The translations under genes were made by a program, and so were the position numbers. A DNA stretch of 57,801 bases from Candidatus Falkowiibacteriota bacterium (GTDB taxonomy: Bacteria; Patescibacteriota; Patescibacteriia; Patescibacteriales; UBA12465), in assembly GCA_026396805.1 (NCBI GenBank), contig JAPLVZ010000002.1, forward strand, positions 1-57,801, written 5' to 3'. Below the pieces are notes generated by a model that ran no database searches, was not told where the DNA came from, and saw only the letters and a program-made list of their open reading frames with translations. Below are positions 50,684 to 57,801 of this stretch, piece by piece (the first letter of the stretch is position 1; every line of letters begins with the position of its first letter).

Positions 50684-50712
50684 TTGACAATATTTTATAT
50701 ATGTGCTATAGT
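50684..50712 (+). promoter_or_regulatory. Strong extended promoter of the small membrane protein
   Basis: TTGACA, 17-bp spacer ending TGC, TATAGT. A perfect -35 and an extended -10; leader about 140 nt. Confidence 0.8.
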
Positions 50713-50730
50713 TGCGTTATAAAAATTGAA

Positions 50731-50842
50731 CGCCCTTTAACAAAATGGTTAATATCAAGATTTAATTACTTACTAGCTTCTTAATAATTAAGGGGTTGAT
50801 AAGTAATTAAATCAAATAATACTAACCGCTTCAAAAAGAAGC
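50731..50842 (+). promoter_or_regulatory. Structured leader with boxA-like motif
   Basis: CGCCCTTTAACA (50731-50742) matches 10 of 12 positions of the E. coli rrn boxA. Then a perfect 14-bp stem, GATTTAATTACTTA (50759-50772) with TAAGTAATTAAATC (50800-50813), and a small hairpin GCTTC/GAAGC (50828-50842). An AAGGA sits 5 nt before the ATG. This accounts for most of the 340-bp gap 50521-50860. Confidence 0.6.
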
Positions 50843-50860
50843 ACAAAAAAAAGGAAAAAC

Positions 50861-51178
50861 ATGAGAAAATTAATCTTGGTAAGTGGAAATGGCGACAGAA
50901 TTACCGGCGCCACAGTAATTACAAATGTTGAAATCATTGATTTGGAACTTCGTAAGAAGATAGTTCGCGTCATCACTAAAGTCGCAAAAATCGCGGTTCA
51001 GGCCATTCTGCTGACAGCGCTGTTTATACCAATGGTCGCCGGGATTATTGATAACACAGCTGGAACAAACTTTTTTTCTTTTTTTCAGAGAAATACTACT
51101 GAGATGGGATTCGCTTTTCGCGAATTGATCATTTTTTTAGCAGTATGTATTTTTTCTAGCCTGACTAGTCAAAGATGA
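50861..51178 (+). CDS. Small membrane protein, unknown function
   Basis: 105 residues. A soluble N-terminal part (MRKLILVSGNGDRITGATVI) precedes two membrane helices (about 44-63, 87-102). Unrecognised. It stands alone between two copies of a 64-bp element, has a Shine-Dalgarno-like AAGGA (rare here) and ends in TGA, the only intact gene in the window to do so. These point to acquisition from elsewhere, with its own promoter and structured leader. Confidence 0.6.
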   Translation: MRKLILVSGNGDRITGATVITNVEIIDLELRKKIVRVITKVAKIAVQAILLTALFIPMVAGIIDNTAGTNFFSFFQRNTTEMGFAFRELIIFLAVCIFSSLTSQR

Positions 51179-51234
51179 TGATTTTATCAGAAAGCTTAGT
51201 ATAAGTTAGGACTTTATCTTTTCTTCATCTCTGA

Positions 51235-51243
51235 TGTTATAGA
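51235..51243 (+). promoter_or_regulatory. Extended -10 element before comEC
   Basis: TGT-TATAGA. A transcript from here would start after most of the terminator's left arm. Confidence 0.35.
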
Positions 51244-51274
51244 ATGCTGTTATGAGTTACGACAGCATTTTTTT
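51243..51274 (+). terminator. Terminator abutting the comEC start
   Basis: AATGCTGT pairs with ACAGCATT, loop 11 nt, T-run ends at the comEC ATG. Confidence 0.75.
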
Positions 51275-52711
51275 ATGGAAAAATTTAAAATTGAGGCCAG
51301 CCCTAAAAAACGTCCCTTCTGGCGCTCGCCGGCGCGAGTTTTGTTAGTCGCCAATTTAATTTTTATCGTTGTCATTTTTATTTTAGGTTTTTCCCCAAAG
51401 GCTTTTCGGACGGAAATAGGCCAAGATGATTTGGCGTTTTATAACGGCCGAAAAATAATATTTTCCGGTCGCGTCTGCGAGGAAGCGGATGTGGATTATA
51501 AGAATCAAAGATTGACGCTTTGCGCCGGCGGGCAAACGCGCGGCCGCGCTCTGGTGACGGCCAATCTTTATCCGGTTTATGATTACGGCGACTTCTTGAA
51601 AATCAGCGGGGAACTGCAAACTCCGCCCGTTATAGAAGGTTTTGATTATGAAACTTATTTGGCGCGTTATGATATTTATTCGGTGATGTATTATCCGAAA
51701 ATAAAAAGGTTGAGCGGAAGCTTGACTTGGCCGCAGAGTATTTATTTGAGACTGATACGCGGGAAGCAATATTTAAAAGCGATTATGGATTCTAATTTGC
51801 CCGAACCTGAAGCCGGCCTGGCGGACGCGCTCCTCTTAGGTTATCGCCGCACCGTAGACAGGGAAGACTTGAATATTTTTTCTCGCGTCGGGTTGAGCCA
51901 TATGATTGCCATTTCCGGCTCGCATATCACGATTTTAAGCGCCATGGCTCTTAATTTCTTATTGGCGCTTGGTTTTCACCGCCGCCGCGCTTTGAAAATA
52001 ATTTTCGTCTTTTTATTTTTATATCCGCTCATTACCGGCCTATCCGCTTCGGCCGTCCGTTCCGCTCTGATGGGGGCGCTGGCATTACTGGCGATTTATT
52101 ATCAGCGGATTAGTTCGCTGATAAGGGCGCTTATCTTCGCGGCCGCGCTCATGCTCGCTTTCAATCCGCGCCTCTTGCGCGACGATATCGGTTTTCAATT
52201 GTCGTTTTTGGCGCTCTTAGGCATCATCTATATTTATCCGCTGGGAGAAAGAATAACGCGGCGATTCTTGGCCAAGAGAAAATGGCGCGCCGGAGTCAAG
52301 AAACGGCTTGAAAATATCTTGGGTACCGTTAACCTCACGCTCGTTTCCCAGATAATGATCCTGCCCATCGCTCTAATAGATTTTAAGCAGTTTTCCCTGA
52401 TTGCGCCGCTGGCTAATGTTTTAGTCCTTTGGGTCTTCGCGCCGCTACTCGCCGCTCTTATTATCGGGATTCTGGCGAGCGCTTTAATCCCGCCTTTGGG
52501 AGTATTATTTTTCGCTCCGGCTTATTTTTTATTAAAATTCATTTTTCTGATGGCCGGCGCGTTGGCTCGGCCAAGCTGGGCGGCGGTTCCGGCAAGCGGG
52601 TTTAATTGGTATCAGGGAGCTTTATATTATTTATTTTTGGCCGCTCTTGTAATTTTTGTTCGGAAAATCTTAAAATCTCGTTCTAGTAATCGGTTTGGTA
52701 AAAGACTTTAG
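51275..52711 (+). CDS. comEC: ComEC/Rec2 DNA-uptake channel, competence domain only
   Basis: 478 residues, multi-pass. An N-terminal helix (about 22-40) and an extracytoplasmic OB-like region (RVCEEADVDYKNQRLTLC) are followed by the Competence domain: LADALLLGYRRTVDREDL, FSRVGLSHMIAISGSHITIL, the family's most conserved block, and SASAVRSALMGALALLA. The C-terminal metallo-beta-lactamase domain found in longer ComEC proteins is absent. The channel moves single-stranded DNA inward in competent cells; many CPR keep it. Confidence 0.88.
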   Translation: MEKFKIEASPKKRPFWRSPARVLLVANLIFIVVIFILGFSPKAFRTEIGQDDLAFYNGRKIIFSGRVCEEADVDYKNQRLTLCAGGQTRGRALVTANLYPVYDYGDFLKISGELQTPPVIEGFDYETYLARYDIYSVMYYPKIKRLSGSLTWPQSIYLRLIRGKQYLKAIMDSNLPEPEAGLADALLLGYRRTVDREDLNIFSRVGLSHMIAISGSHITILSAMALNFLLALGFHRRRALKIIFVFLFLYPLITGLSASAVRSALMGALALLAIYYQRISSLIRALIFAAALMLAFNPRLLRDDIGFQLSFLALLGIIYIYPLGERITRRFLAKRKWRAGVKKRLENILGTVNLTLVSQIMILPIALIDFKQFSLIAPLANVLVLWVFAPLLAALIIGILASALIPPLGVLFFAPAYFLLKFIFLMAGALARPSWAAVPASGFNWYQGALYYLFLAALVIFVRKILKSRSSNRFGKRL

Positions 52712-52725
52712 GGGCTTGATAAAAA

Positions 52726-52731
52726 TTGACA
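52726..52731 (+). promoter_or_regulatory. -35 box of a weak promoter before the helical protein gene
   Basis: TTGACA is perfect but no clear -10 stands 16-18 bp downstream. A boxA-like AGAACTTTAACA lies at 52830-52841, about 28 nt before the ATG. Confidence 0.35.
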
Positions 52732-52868
52732 GATGTGGTAATTTTAAATGTTGAATCTAGAGACTGATTTAGAGTTGGGTTTAATCGACAAGTTTGAGCC
52801 GTGTCAATCGCGGCCGCTTCTAAATTAAAAGAACTTTAACAATTTAAAATACTGATATTAACTAAAAA

Positions 52869-53627
52869 ATGAAAGGGAATAAAATGGAAAGAAAAATTTT
52901 TGAAGCCGCTGTTTGGGCTTTCGCCAAAAGTGGACAATATGAAAAGGCTTTAAACGCCACTTTTAAATTTAAAGAAGGTTTAAATCTCTCAAAACAACTT
53001 TTCAAATACTATCTACGACAGATGGATTTGCTAAATTGCCGCAAATTGTCAGCCGGCGACTGGACTCAGATTTTGGAATATTTCAAAGCGGCTCTTGAGG
53101 TTGCTGAAAAAATTTACTTTTTTCAACGCCATTCTCGCTATAGAAAAGAAGTTATTATGAAGGGATTGGAATATCTTCAGAAACCGAATGCTCCCGTAGA
53201 GGAACTTGTCGAATTCTTATACGAAACGCGGGCGGGATTCGACGACGTTCTCATAAAAACGGTGATAAAAATTTATTTGAGTATTCCCCAGCTTGGAGGC
53301 GCGGAGATATTAAAAATTACCCAGTTAATGATGTCGGAAGAGAGGCTTCCAGAGGTTAAAAAACTCGTCCCGATTTTTATTAAACGGGGCGACTATGAAG
53401 CCTTGGAACTGATAAGAAAAAATGACGGAAAATTTGGAGACGAAATCATTTCCCAGTCAGAGCAGATAATTCTATCCTGTTTGAGGCGGGGGAGAATAGA
53501 AAATGCTGCCGGGGCGGTATCTCTAATACCTGACGATAACAAACGTCAAAAGTACTGTATGCTCCTCGGTGTCGATTTTGTGCCTAATGGCTCTGATGTT
53601 TCTGACGCCGAAGAAAAAATAAACTAA
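52869..53627 (+). CDS. Predicted all-helical repeat protein, unknown function
   Basis: 252 residues, no membrane helix. The whole protein reads as paired amphipathic helices (EAAVWAFAKSGQYEKALNAT; ILEYFKAALEVAEKIYFF; LVPIFIKRGDYEALELIRK), suggesting TPR-, PPR- or HEAT-like packing, though no canonical motif is clear. An alternative ATG at 52884 would follow an AAAGGG ribosome-binding-like stretch. Singleton with its own leader and terminator; AT-rich, like the other isolated genes near it. Confidence 0.55.
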   Translation: MKGNKMERKIFEAAVWAFAKSGQYEKALNATFKFKEGLNLSKQLFKYYLRQMDLLNCRKLSAGDWTQILEYFKAALEVAEKIYFFQRHSRYRKEVIMKGLEYLQKPNAPVEELVEFLYETRAGFDDVLIKTVIKIYLSIPQLGGAEILKITQLMMSEERLPEVKKLVPIFIKRGDYEALELIRKNDGKFGDEIISQSEQIILSCLRRGRIENAAGAVSLIPDDNKRQKYCMLLGVDFVPNGSDVSDAEEKIN

Positions 53628-53640
53628 GAGGGGAAACAAA

Positions 53641-53667
53641 AGAGACGTTTTTTAAACGCCTCTTTTT
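53641..53667 (+). terminator. Terminator after the helical protein gene
   Basis: AGAGACGTTT pairs with AAACGCCTCT (one mismatch), then T. Confidence 0.8.
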
Positions 53668-53687
53668 CATATCTTGATTTGAAAATT

Positions 53688-53900
53688 TTATTTTACCGGC
53701 TTTTTCGATTTTCTCTTAGCCTTGACGCGCTTCGGTTTATTAATAGTGCGCAGGCAAGAAGTGCAAAGTCTGGCCTTTGAACCGTCAACGATTCGACTCT
53801 GTAAATTGATATTCTGTCTTTTTAGGGTCTTGATTTTAGAATGAGATCGGCTGGCGCCTTTAGTCGCGCTCCGTCCGCATAAATCGCATTTTTTCGCCAT
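53688..53900 (-). CDS. rpmB: 50S ribosomal protein L28
   Basis: 70 residues. Seen: MAKKCDLCGRSATKG with CxxC (C5, C8), SRSHSKIKTLKRQNINLQ and a second CxxC in LCTSCLRT, then a Lys-rich tail. Zinc-binding L28. Minus strand, divergent from the M50 protease gene. Confidence 0.94.
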   Translation of the reverse strand: MAKKCDLCGRSATKGASRSHSKIKTLKRQNINLQSRIVDGSKARLCTSCLRTINKPKRVKAKRKSKKPVK

Positions 53901-53939
53901 ATTGGTTGGGGTTATCTTCTTTATTTTTTTAATGGTTTT

Positions 53940-53968
53940 ATTCTAACAATGTTTTTAAAATTAATCAA
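53940..53968 (-). promoter_or_regulatory. Promoter of rpmB (minus strand)
   Basis: On the minus strand TTGATT, 17-bp spacer ending TGT, TAGAAT: extended -10 with a good -35. Leader about 35 nt. Confidence 0.6.
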
Positions 53969-53972
53969 GCTA

Positions 53973-53981
53973 TGCTATAAT
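53973..53981 (+). promoter_or_regulatory. Extended -10 of the leaderless M50 protease gene
   Basis: TGC-TATAAT, 8 nt before the ATG at 53990; back-to-back with the rpmB promoter. Confidence 0.6.
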
Positions 53982-53989
53982 ATTTCCAT

Positions 53990-54589
53990 ATGATTGAAGT
54001 ATTTCAAATTGTTATTCTGATATTATCGGCCGTCGCCCATGAATATATGCATGGCTGGATGGCCTATCGCCTCGGCGACAATACGGCCAAGAACGCCGGC
54101 CGTCTGACTTTAAATCCGTTGGCGCATCTGGAATGGTTCGGGTCGTTATTTTTACCCTTAGTCATGATCATTTCCGGGATGCCGTTTGTTTTCGGTTGGG
54201 CCAAGCCGGTTCCTTATAATCCCTTTAATCTCCGGGATAAGAAATATGGTGAAGCGAAAGTGGCTCTCGCCGGTCCCCTGGCTAACCTGATAATTGCGGT
54301 ATTTTTTGGTTTATGTTTAAGGTTCCTGCCATTTTTTAGTATTAATTTCTACGGCCTTTTGGGAGTTATCGTCTATATCAACCTTGTTCTGATGATTTTT
54401 AATCTGGTGCCGATACCGCCCCTGGACGGTTCTAAAATCTTGGCGACCTTTTTGCCGGCGCATCTCCGGGAGCGCTATTTGGGAAGCGAAAGGATAGGTT
54501 TTATCTTTGTAATCCTTTTCGTGATGCTGGCCGGAAGCCTGATTATGCCCCTAGTCAATTTTTTGTTTAAAGTTATTGTCGGAGTTTAG
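53990..54589 (+). CDS. Site-2 protease family (M50) intramembrane metalloprotease
   Basis: 199 residues, four or so membrane helices. The zinc motif HEYMH is at 17-21 (HExxH, with the next residue Gly). The second metal-ligand region is NLVPIPPLDGSKIL (about 139-152), with the Asp ligand. Short, PDZ-less member of the SREBP site-2 protease-like group, like many CPR M50 proteins. The target is unknown. It also has FGWAKPVPYNPFNL, common in this subgroup. Confidence 0.88.
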   Translation: MIEVFQIVILILSAVAHEYMHGWMAYRLGDNTAKNAGRLTLNPLAHLEWFGSLFLPLVMIISGMPFVFGWAKPVPYNPFNLRDKKYGEAKVALAGPLANLIIAVFFGLCLRFLPFFSINFYGLLGVIVYINLVLMIFNLVPIPPLDGSKILATFLPAHLRERYLGSERIGFIFVILFVMLAGSLIMPLVNFLFKVIVGV

Positions 54590-54644
54590 GTCTCTAAAGA
54601 GGGGTTTTCGCTAAAAATAGCCATTCCTGGATTTTTGGGCGACC

Positions 54645-54673
54645 TTGACTTATGTTTTATATTTTGTTAAATT
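54645..54673 (+). promoter_or_regulatory. Promoter of rpsL-rpsG-fusA
   Basis: TTGACT, 17-bp spacer, TAAATT; leader about 70 nt. Confidence 0.55.
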
Positions 54674-54701
54674 AAATTAGTAATAAAAACAGTCTAAATT
54701 C

Positions 54702-54726
54702 ATCCTGAGTATTCAGGATTATTTTT
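54702..54726 (+). promoter_or_regulatory. Leader hairpin with T-rich tail before rpsL
   Basis: ATCCTGA pairs exactly with TCAGGAT across GTAT, followed by TATTTTT. Attenuator-like form, 21 nt before the start codon. Confidence 0.55.
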
Positions 54727-54747
54727 GATTATCAAGATTATAAGTTT

Positions 54748-55170
54748 ATGCCAACAATAAACCAATTAGTCCGCCAGGGACGCAAATCGCAGGGAAAAAG
54801 ACGCAATGCGATCGCTCTTCACACCAGCCTTGATTCTTTGCACCGCAAGAAGAAAGACACCGCTAAAGGCGCTCCTTTTAAACAAGGCGTCTGCTTAAAG
54901 GTAACTACGACCACTCCGAAGAAACCGAACTCCGCTTTACGTAAAATCGCCCGCGTCCGCCTGTCTAACGGCATGGAAGTCACCGCCTATATTCCGGGCA
55001 TGGGTCATAATCTGCAGGAGCACTCCATCGTTTTGGTAAAAGGCGGGAAAACCAAAGATTTGCCGGGTGTCCGTTATAAAATCGTTCGCGGCGTTTTTGA
55101 CGCTTCCGGCGTGGAAGCTCGCCGTCAAGGCCGAAGCTGTTATGGCGCCAAGAAACCGAAAAGCAAATAA
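54748..55170 (+). CDS. rpsL: 30S ribosomal protein S12
   Basis: 140 residues. Seen: [34 protein letters not shown] (decoding-site loop with the streptomycin-relevant Lys), [20 protein letters not shown] and [19 protein letters not shown]. The second streptomycin loop reads GGKTKDLPG. Standard start of the str operon. Confidence 0.97.
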   Translation: MPTINQLVRQGRKSQGKRRNAIALHTSLDSLHRKKKDTAKGAPFKQGVCLKVTTTTPKKPNSALRKIARVRLSNGMEVTAYIPGMGHNLQEHSIVLVKGGKTKDLPGVRYKIVRGVFDASGVEARRQGRSCYGAKKPKSK

Positions 55171-55191
55171 TTGAAAAATTAAAATAAATTT

Positions 55192-55659
55192 ATGAGAGGC
55201 AAACCAGCTCCTAAAAGAACAATCGGCGGCGACGCGAAATATAACGATATCAATATCGCCAAATTTATTAACTATGTCATGGAACGCGGCAAGAAAAGCG
55301 GGGCCGAAAAGATCGTCTACGGCTCTTTTGAGATTTTAAAAGACAAGACCAAACAGGATCCGCGCCATATTTTTAATAAAGCGATTAAGAAAGTTTCTCC
55401 GCTGGTTGAGGTCAGGGGCAAGCGCGTCGGCGGCGCCAACTATCAGGTTCCTTTTCAGGTTCGCGGTGAAAGACGTTATTTTTTGGCTTGCAATTGGATT
55501 ATCAAGGCGGCTAATGACCGCAAAGGCCGCTCAACCGCGGAAAAATTAGCCACGGAGATTTTGGACGCTAGTAACGGTGAGGGTACGGCGGTTAAGAAAA
55601 GGGAAGCGGTTCATAAGATGGCCGAAGCCAATAAAGCCTTTGCTCATTTCTCCAGATAA
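55192..55659 (+). CDS. rpsG: 30S ribosomal protein S7
   Basis: 155 residues, a normal length. Seen: MRGKPAPKRTIGGDAKYND, FINYVMERGKKSGAEKIVYG, NKAIKKVSPLVEVRGKRVGGANYQVP (split) and KREAVHKMAEANKAFAHFS. A primary binder of the 16S 3' domain and in some bacteria the autoregulator of this operon. 44 bp separate it from fusA. Confidence 0.97.
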   Translation: MRGKPAPKRTIGGDAKYNDINIAKFINYVMERGKKSGAEKIVYGSFEILKDKTKQDPRHIFNKAIKKVSPLVEVRGKRVGGANYQVPFQVRGERRYFLACNWIIKAANDRKGRSTAEKLATEILDASNGEGTAVKKREAVHKMAEANKAFAHFSR

Positions 55660-55702
55660 ATCAATTTCCTTAATATTTTTTTAAAGTAAATTTATACATA
55701 AA

Positions 55703-57781
55703 ATGGCTCGAGACTACGCGTTGGAAAACATCAGGAATATTGGTATCATGGCGCACATTGACGCCGGCAAAACTACTTTTACCGAGCGTGTTTTGTTTTA
55801 TACCGGTAAGAAGCACAAGATCGGCGAGGTTCATGAAGGCGCCGCGGAAATGGACTGGATGGAACAGGAAAAAGAAAGAGGCATCACCATCACCTCCGCC
55901 GCCACCACTTGTTTTTGGAAACACAATAAAATCAATATCATCGATACTCCAGGTCACGTCGACTTCACGGTTGAAGTCGAGCGATCCCTCCGCGTTTTAG
56001 ACGGGGCGGTCGCTGTTTTTGACGGTCAGGCCGGCGTTGAACCGCAGTCCGAAACCGTTTGGCGCCAAGCGGATAAATATAATGTTCCCCGCCTTTGCTT
56101 CATCAATAAGATGGATAAGATGGGCGCGGATTTTTACATGAGCTTGAATTCCATCCGTACCAGATTGAACCAGAAAGCGGTCGCTATCCAGTTACCTATC
56201 GGCACGGAAAGTAACTTAAAGGGCGTCATTGATTTATTGGCTCAAAAAGCTTACCAGTTCACCGGCATCAACGGCGTCAATATTGAAAAAATTCCGATTC
56301 CGGAAGATATGAAAAAAAAAGTCGCCGAGTTCCATAATGAATTAATCGAAAGGGCGGTGGAATGCGATGAAAAAACGATGGAAAAATATTTGAGCGGAAG
56401 CGAAATCAGCTCGGAGGAATTAAAAACCGCCATTAGAAAAGGCGTTATCGCTAACGCGATTTATCCGGTTTTATGCGGGGCGGCACTACAAAACATCGGC
56501 GTTCAATTAGTTTTAGATGCGGTCAATGATTATCTCCCGTCTCCTTTAGATGTTCCGAAGCTGGAAGTGACCGATGTAAATGACGCGGATAAAAAAATAA
56601 TCATTTCGGCTGATGATAGCAAACCTTTCGTCGGTTTGGCTTTTAAGATCGCCACCGACCCCTTCGTCGGCAAGCTTTGTTTCGTTCGCGTTTATCAAGG
56701 CGTTTTGACCGCCGGTTCTTATATTCTCAACTCCTCTAAAGATAACAAGGAAAGAGTCGGTCGCTTGGTTCGCATGCACGCCAACCATCGCGAGGAAATC
56801 AAAGAAGTTTGCGCCGGCGATATCGCCGCCGTCATCGGTTTGAAAAATACTACTACCGGCAATACTTTATGCGCTGAAGATAATCCGGTCTTGCTGGAGT
56901 CGATTGTTTTTCCGGAACCGGTCATTAAGATTGCGGTTGAGCCGAAGACTAAGGTTGATCAGGAGAAGATGGGCGTCGCTTTGCAGCGTTTGGCGGAAGA
57001 AGATCCGACTTTTAGAGTAGAAACCGACCCGGAAACTAATCAGGTCTTAATTTCCGGCATGGGCGAACTTCATTTGGAAATCATCGTTGACAGAATGAAG
57101 CGCGAATTCGGCGTGGAAGCCAATGTCGGCAATCCGCAAGTTTCTTATCGTGAAACCATCACTAAAATCGCGGAAGCGGAACATAAGTATGTCAAACAAT
57201 CCGGCGGACGCGGTCAATACGGCCATTGTTCTCTGCGGGTTGAACCGCTTGAGTCCGGTAAAGGTTTTGAATTCGCCGATGAAGTTAAAGGCGGCGTCAT
57301 TCCGAGAGAATTTATTCCGGCGATTGAGAAGGGCGTTAAAGAAGCTCTTCTTAGCGGTACCGTGGCCGGTTATCCGATGATTGACGTTAAGGCGGCCGTT
57401 TTCTACGGTTCTTATCATGAAGTTGATTCTTCGGAAATCGCTTTTAAACTGGCGGCCATTTTCGCTTTTAAAGAGGCTTGCCAAAAAGCTGGGCCGATAC
57501 TCTTAGAACCGATCATGAAAATTGAAGTCACCACTCCGGAAGAATATATGGGTAACATTATCGGCGATTTGAGTTCCAAGCGCGGGCAGATAGAAGAAAT
57601 GTCCGATCGCGCGAACATTAAAGTCGTGAAGGCGAAAGCGCCGTTATCGGAAATGTTCGGTTATTCCACCTCTCTGCGTTCCATGAGCCAAGGCCGGGCC
57701 AATTACACGATGGAATTTTCCCATTACGCCGAAGTGCCGAAGAGTGTCTTGGAAATTATAAAAGAGAAACAGGGTAAATAA
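55703..57781 (+). CDS. fusA: Elongation factor G
   Basis: 692 residues, complete. Translocase GTPase of elongation. Seen: G1 AHIDAGKTT (about 17-25), G2 [12 protein letters not shown]3 DTPGHVDFT (about 81-89), G4 [10 protein letters not shown], then domains II-V with [30 protein letters not shown] and the end [17 protein letters not shown]. No frameshift or truncation. The window ends 20 bp later, where tuf often follows. Confidence 0.97.
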   Translation: MARDYALENIRNIGIMAHIDAGKTTFTERVLFYTGKKHKIGEVHEGAAEMDWMEQEKERGITITSAATTCFWKHNKINIIDTPGHVDFTVEVERSLRVLDGAVAVFDGQAGVEPQSETVWRQADKYNVPRLCFINKMDKMGADFYMSLNSIRTRLNQKAVAIQLPIGTESNLKGVIDLLAQKAYQFTGINGVNIEKIPIPEDMKKKVAEFHNELIERAVECDEKTMEKYLSGSEISSEELKTAIRKGVIANAIYPVLCGAALQNIGVQLVLDAVNDYLPSPLDVPKLEVTDVNDADKKIIISADDSKPFVGLAFKIATDPFVGKLCFVRVYQGVLTAGSYILNSSKDNKERVGRLVRMHANHREEIKEVCAGDIAAVIGLKNTTTGNTLCAEDNPVLLESIVFPEPVIKIAVEPKTKVDQEKMGVALQRLAEEDPTFRVETDPETNQVLISGMGELHLEIIVDRMKREFGVEANVGNPQVSYRETITKIAEAEHKYVKQSGGRGQYGHCSLRVEPLESGKGFEFADEVKGGVIPREFIPAIEKGVKEALLSGTVAGYPMIDVKAAVFYGSYHEVDSSEIAFKLAAIFAFKEACQKAGPILLEPIMKIEVTTPEEYMGNIIGDLSSKRGQIEEMSDRANIKVVKAKAPLSEMFGYSTSLRSMSQGRANYTMEFSHYAEVPKSVLEIIKEKQGK

Positions 57782-57801
57782 GATTTAAAATTATGTTTCC
57801 G

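Larger units (their letters stand above)
51212..51275 (+). repeat. 64-bp element, copy 2 (extended -10 plus terminator)
   Basis: Second copy of the element; its last base is the A of the comEC start codon. Two stem pairs differ from copy 1 by compensatory changes. Confidence 0.8.

Noticed and set aside
1-57801. Alternative genetic code with UGA as Gly or Trp, as in some CPR
   Set aside because: Conserved genes contain no in-frame TGA in the regions read, Trp is TGG, and RF2 is present; the window shows UGA avoidance rather than reassignment.
1-57801. tRNA or rRNA genes
   Set aside because: No cloverleaf-like or rRNA-like segment was recognised in the gaps; a covariance search would be decisive.

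Overview
The window reads as chromosomal DNA of a small-genome bacterium of the Candidate Phyla Radiation (Patescibacteria), most likely the Parcubacteria side. That placement is inference. It rests on: very compact genes; a short ProRS and AlaRS; S11 and S9 with charged N-terminal extensions; an RNA polymerase alpha subunit without its C-terminal domain; almost no Shine-Dalgarno sequences; many start codons directly behind a -10 box; and many surface glycosyltransferases and repeat-rich secreted proteins. Stop codons are overwhelmingly TAA, some TAG. TGA ends only one intact gene.

Layout. 1-294: hairpin-rich non-coding DNA. 0.3-4.7 kb: ruvA, proS and mreBCD. 4.8-13.6 kb: nucleotide-sugar genes (PfkB kinase, RmlC-like cupin, RmlB, UXS-like epimerase), a HIT protein, a lone receiver protein, a second MreB, a GT4 glycosyltransferase and a secreted subtilase with a C-terminal repeat propeller. 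13.6-18.0 kb, minus strand: an operon with a degenerate PilB/GspE-like ATPase, GT2, DUF2304 and two GT4 enzymes. 18.1-28.2 kb: a small membrane protein, then mraY-ftsW-murG-murC, an ABC exporter, murB and alaS. 28.2-32.7 kb: infA-rpmJ-rpsM-rpsK-rpsD-rpoA-rplQ-rplM-rpsI behind a consensus promoter and an attenuator-like leader.

32.7-48.6 kb is an accessory surface locus. It starts with a transposase remnant and a probably frameshifted small gene. A 6.7 kb repeat-fibre gene follows, broken into four reading frames by three small lesions. Next come a class A beta-lactamase-like hydrolase, a GT/methyltransferase pair with its own promoter, and two membrane-anchored proteins. It ends with a secreted dockerin protein followed directly by two membrane-anchored cohesin proteins. 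The cohesin-dockerin trio is the best candidate for a little-described system: a compact non-cellulosomal surface assembly encoded side by side.

48.6-53.7 kb alternates core genes (prfB, comEC) with AT-rich singletons (a lipoprotein, a small membrane protein, a helical protein). Each singleton sits behind a long leader with a boxA-like motif. One lies between two diverged copies of a 64 bp promoter/terminator element and is the only gene with a TGA stop. 53.7-57.8 kb: rpmB (minus), an M50 protease, then rpsL-rpsG-fusA behind a promoter and leader hairpin.

Together the genes supply envelope building (MreBCD, Mur, FtsW, sugar nucleotides, glycosyltransferases), surface display and core translation. 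I saw no rRNA, tRNA or CRISPR array.
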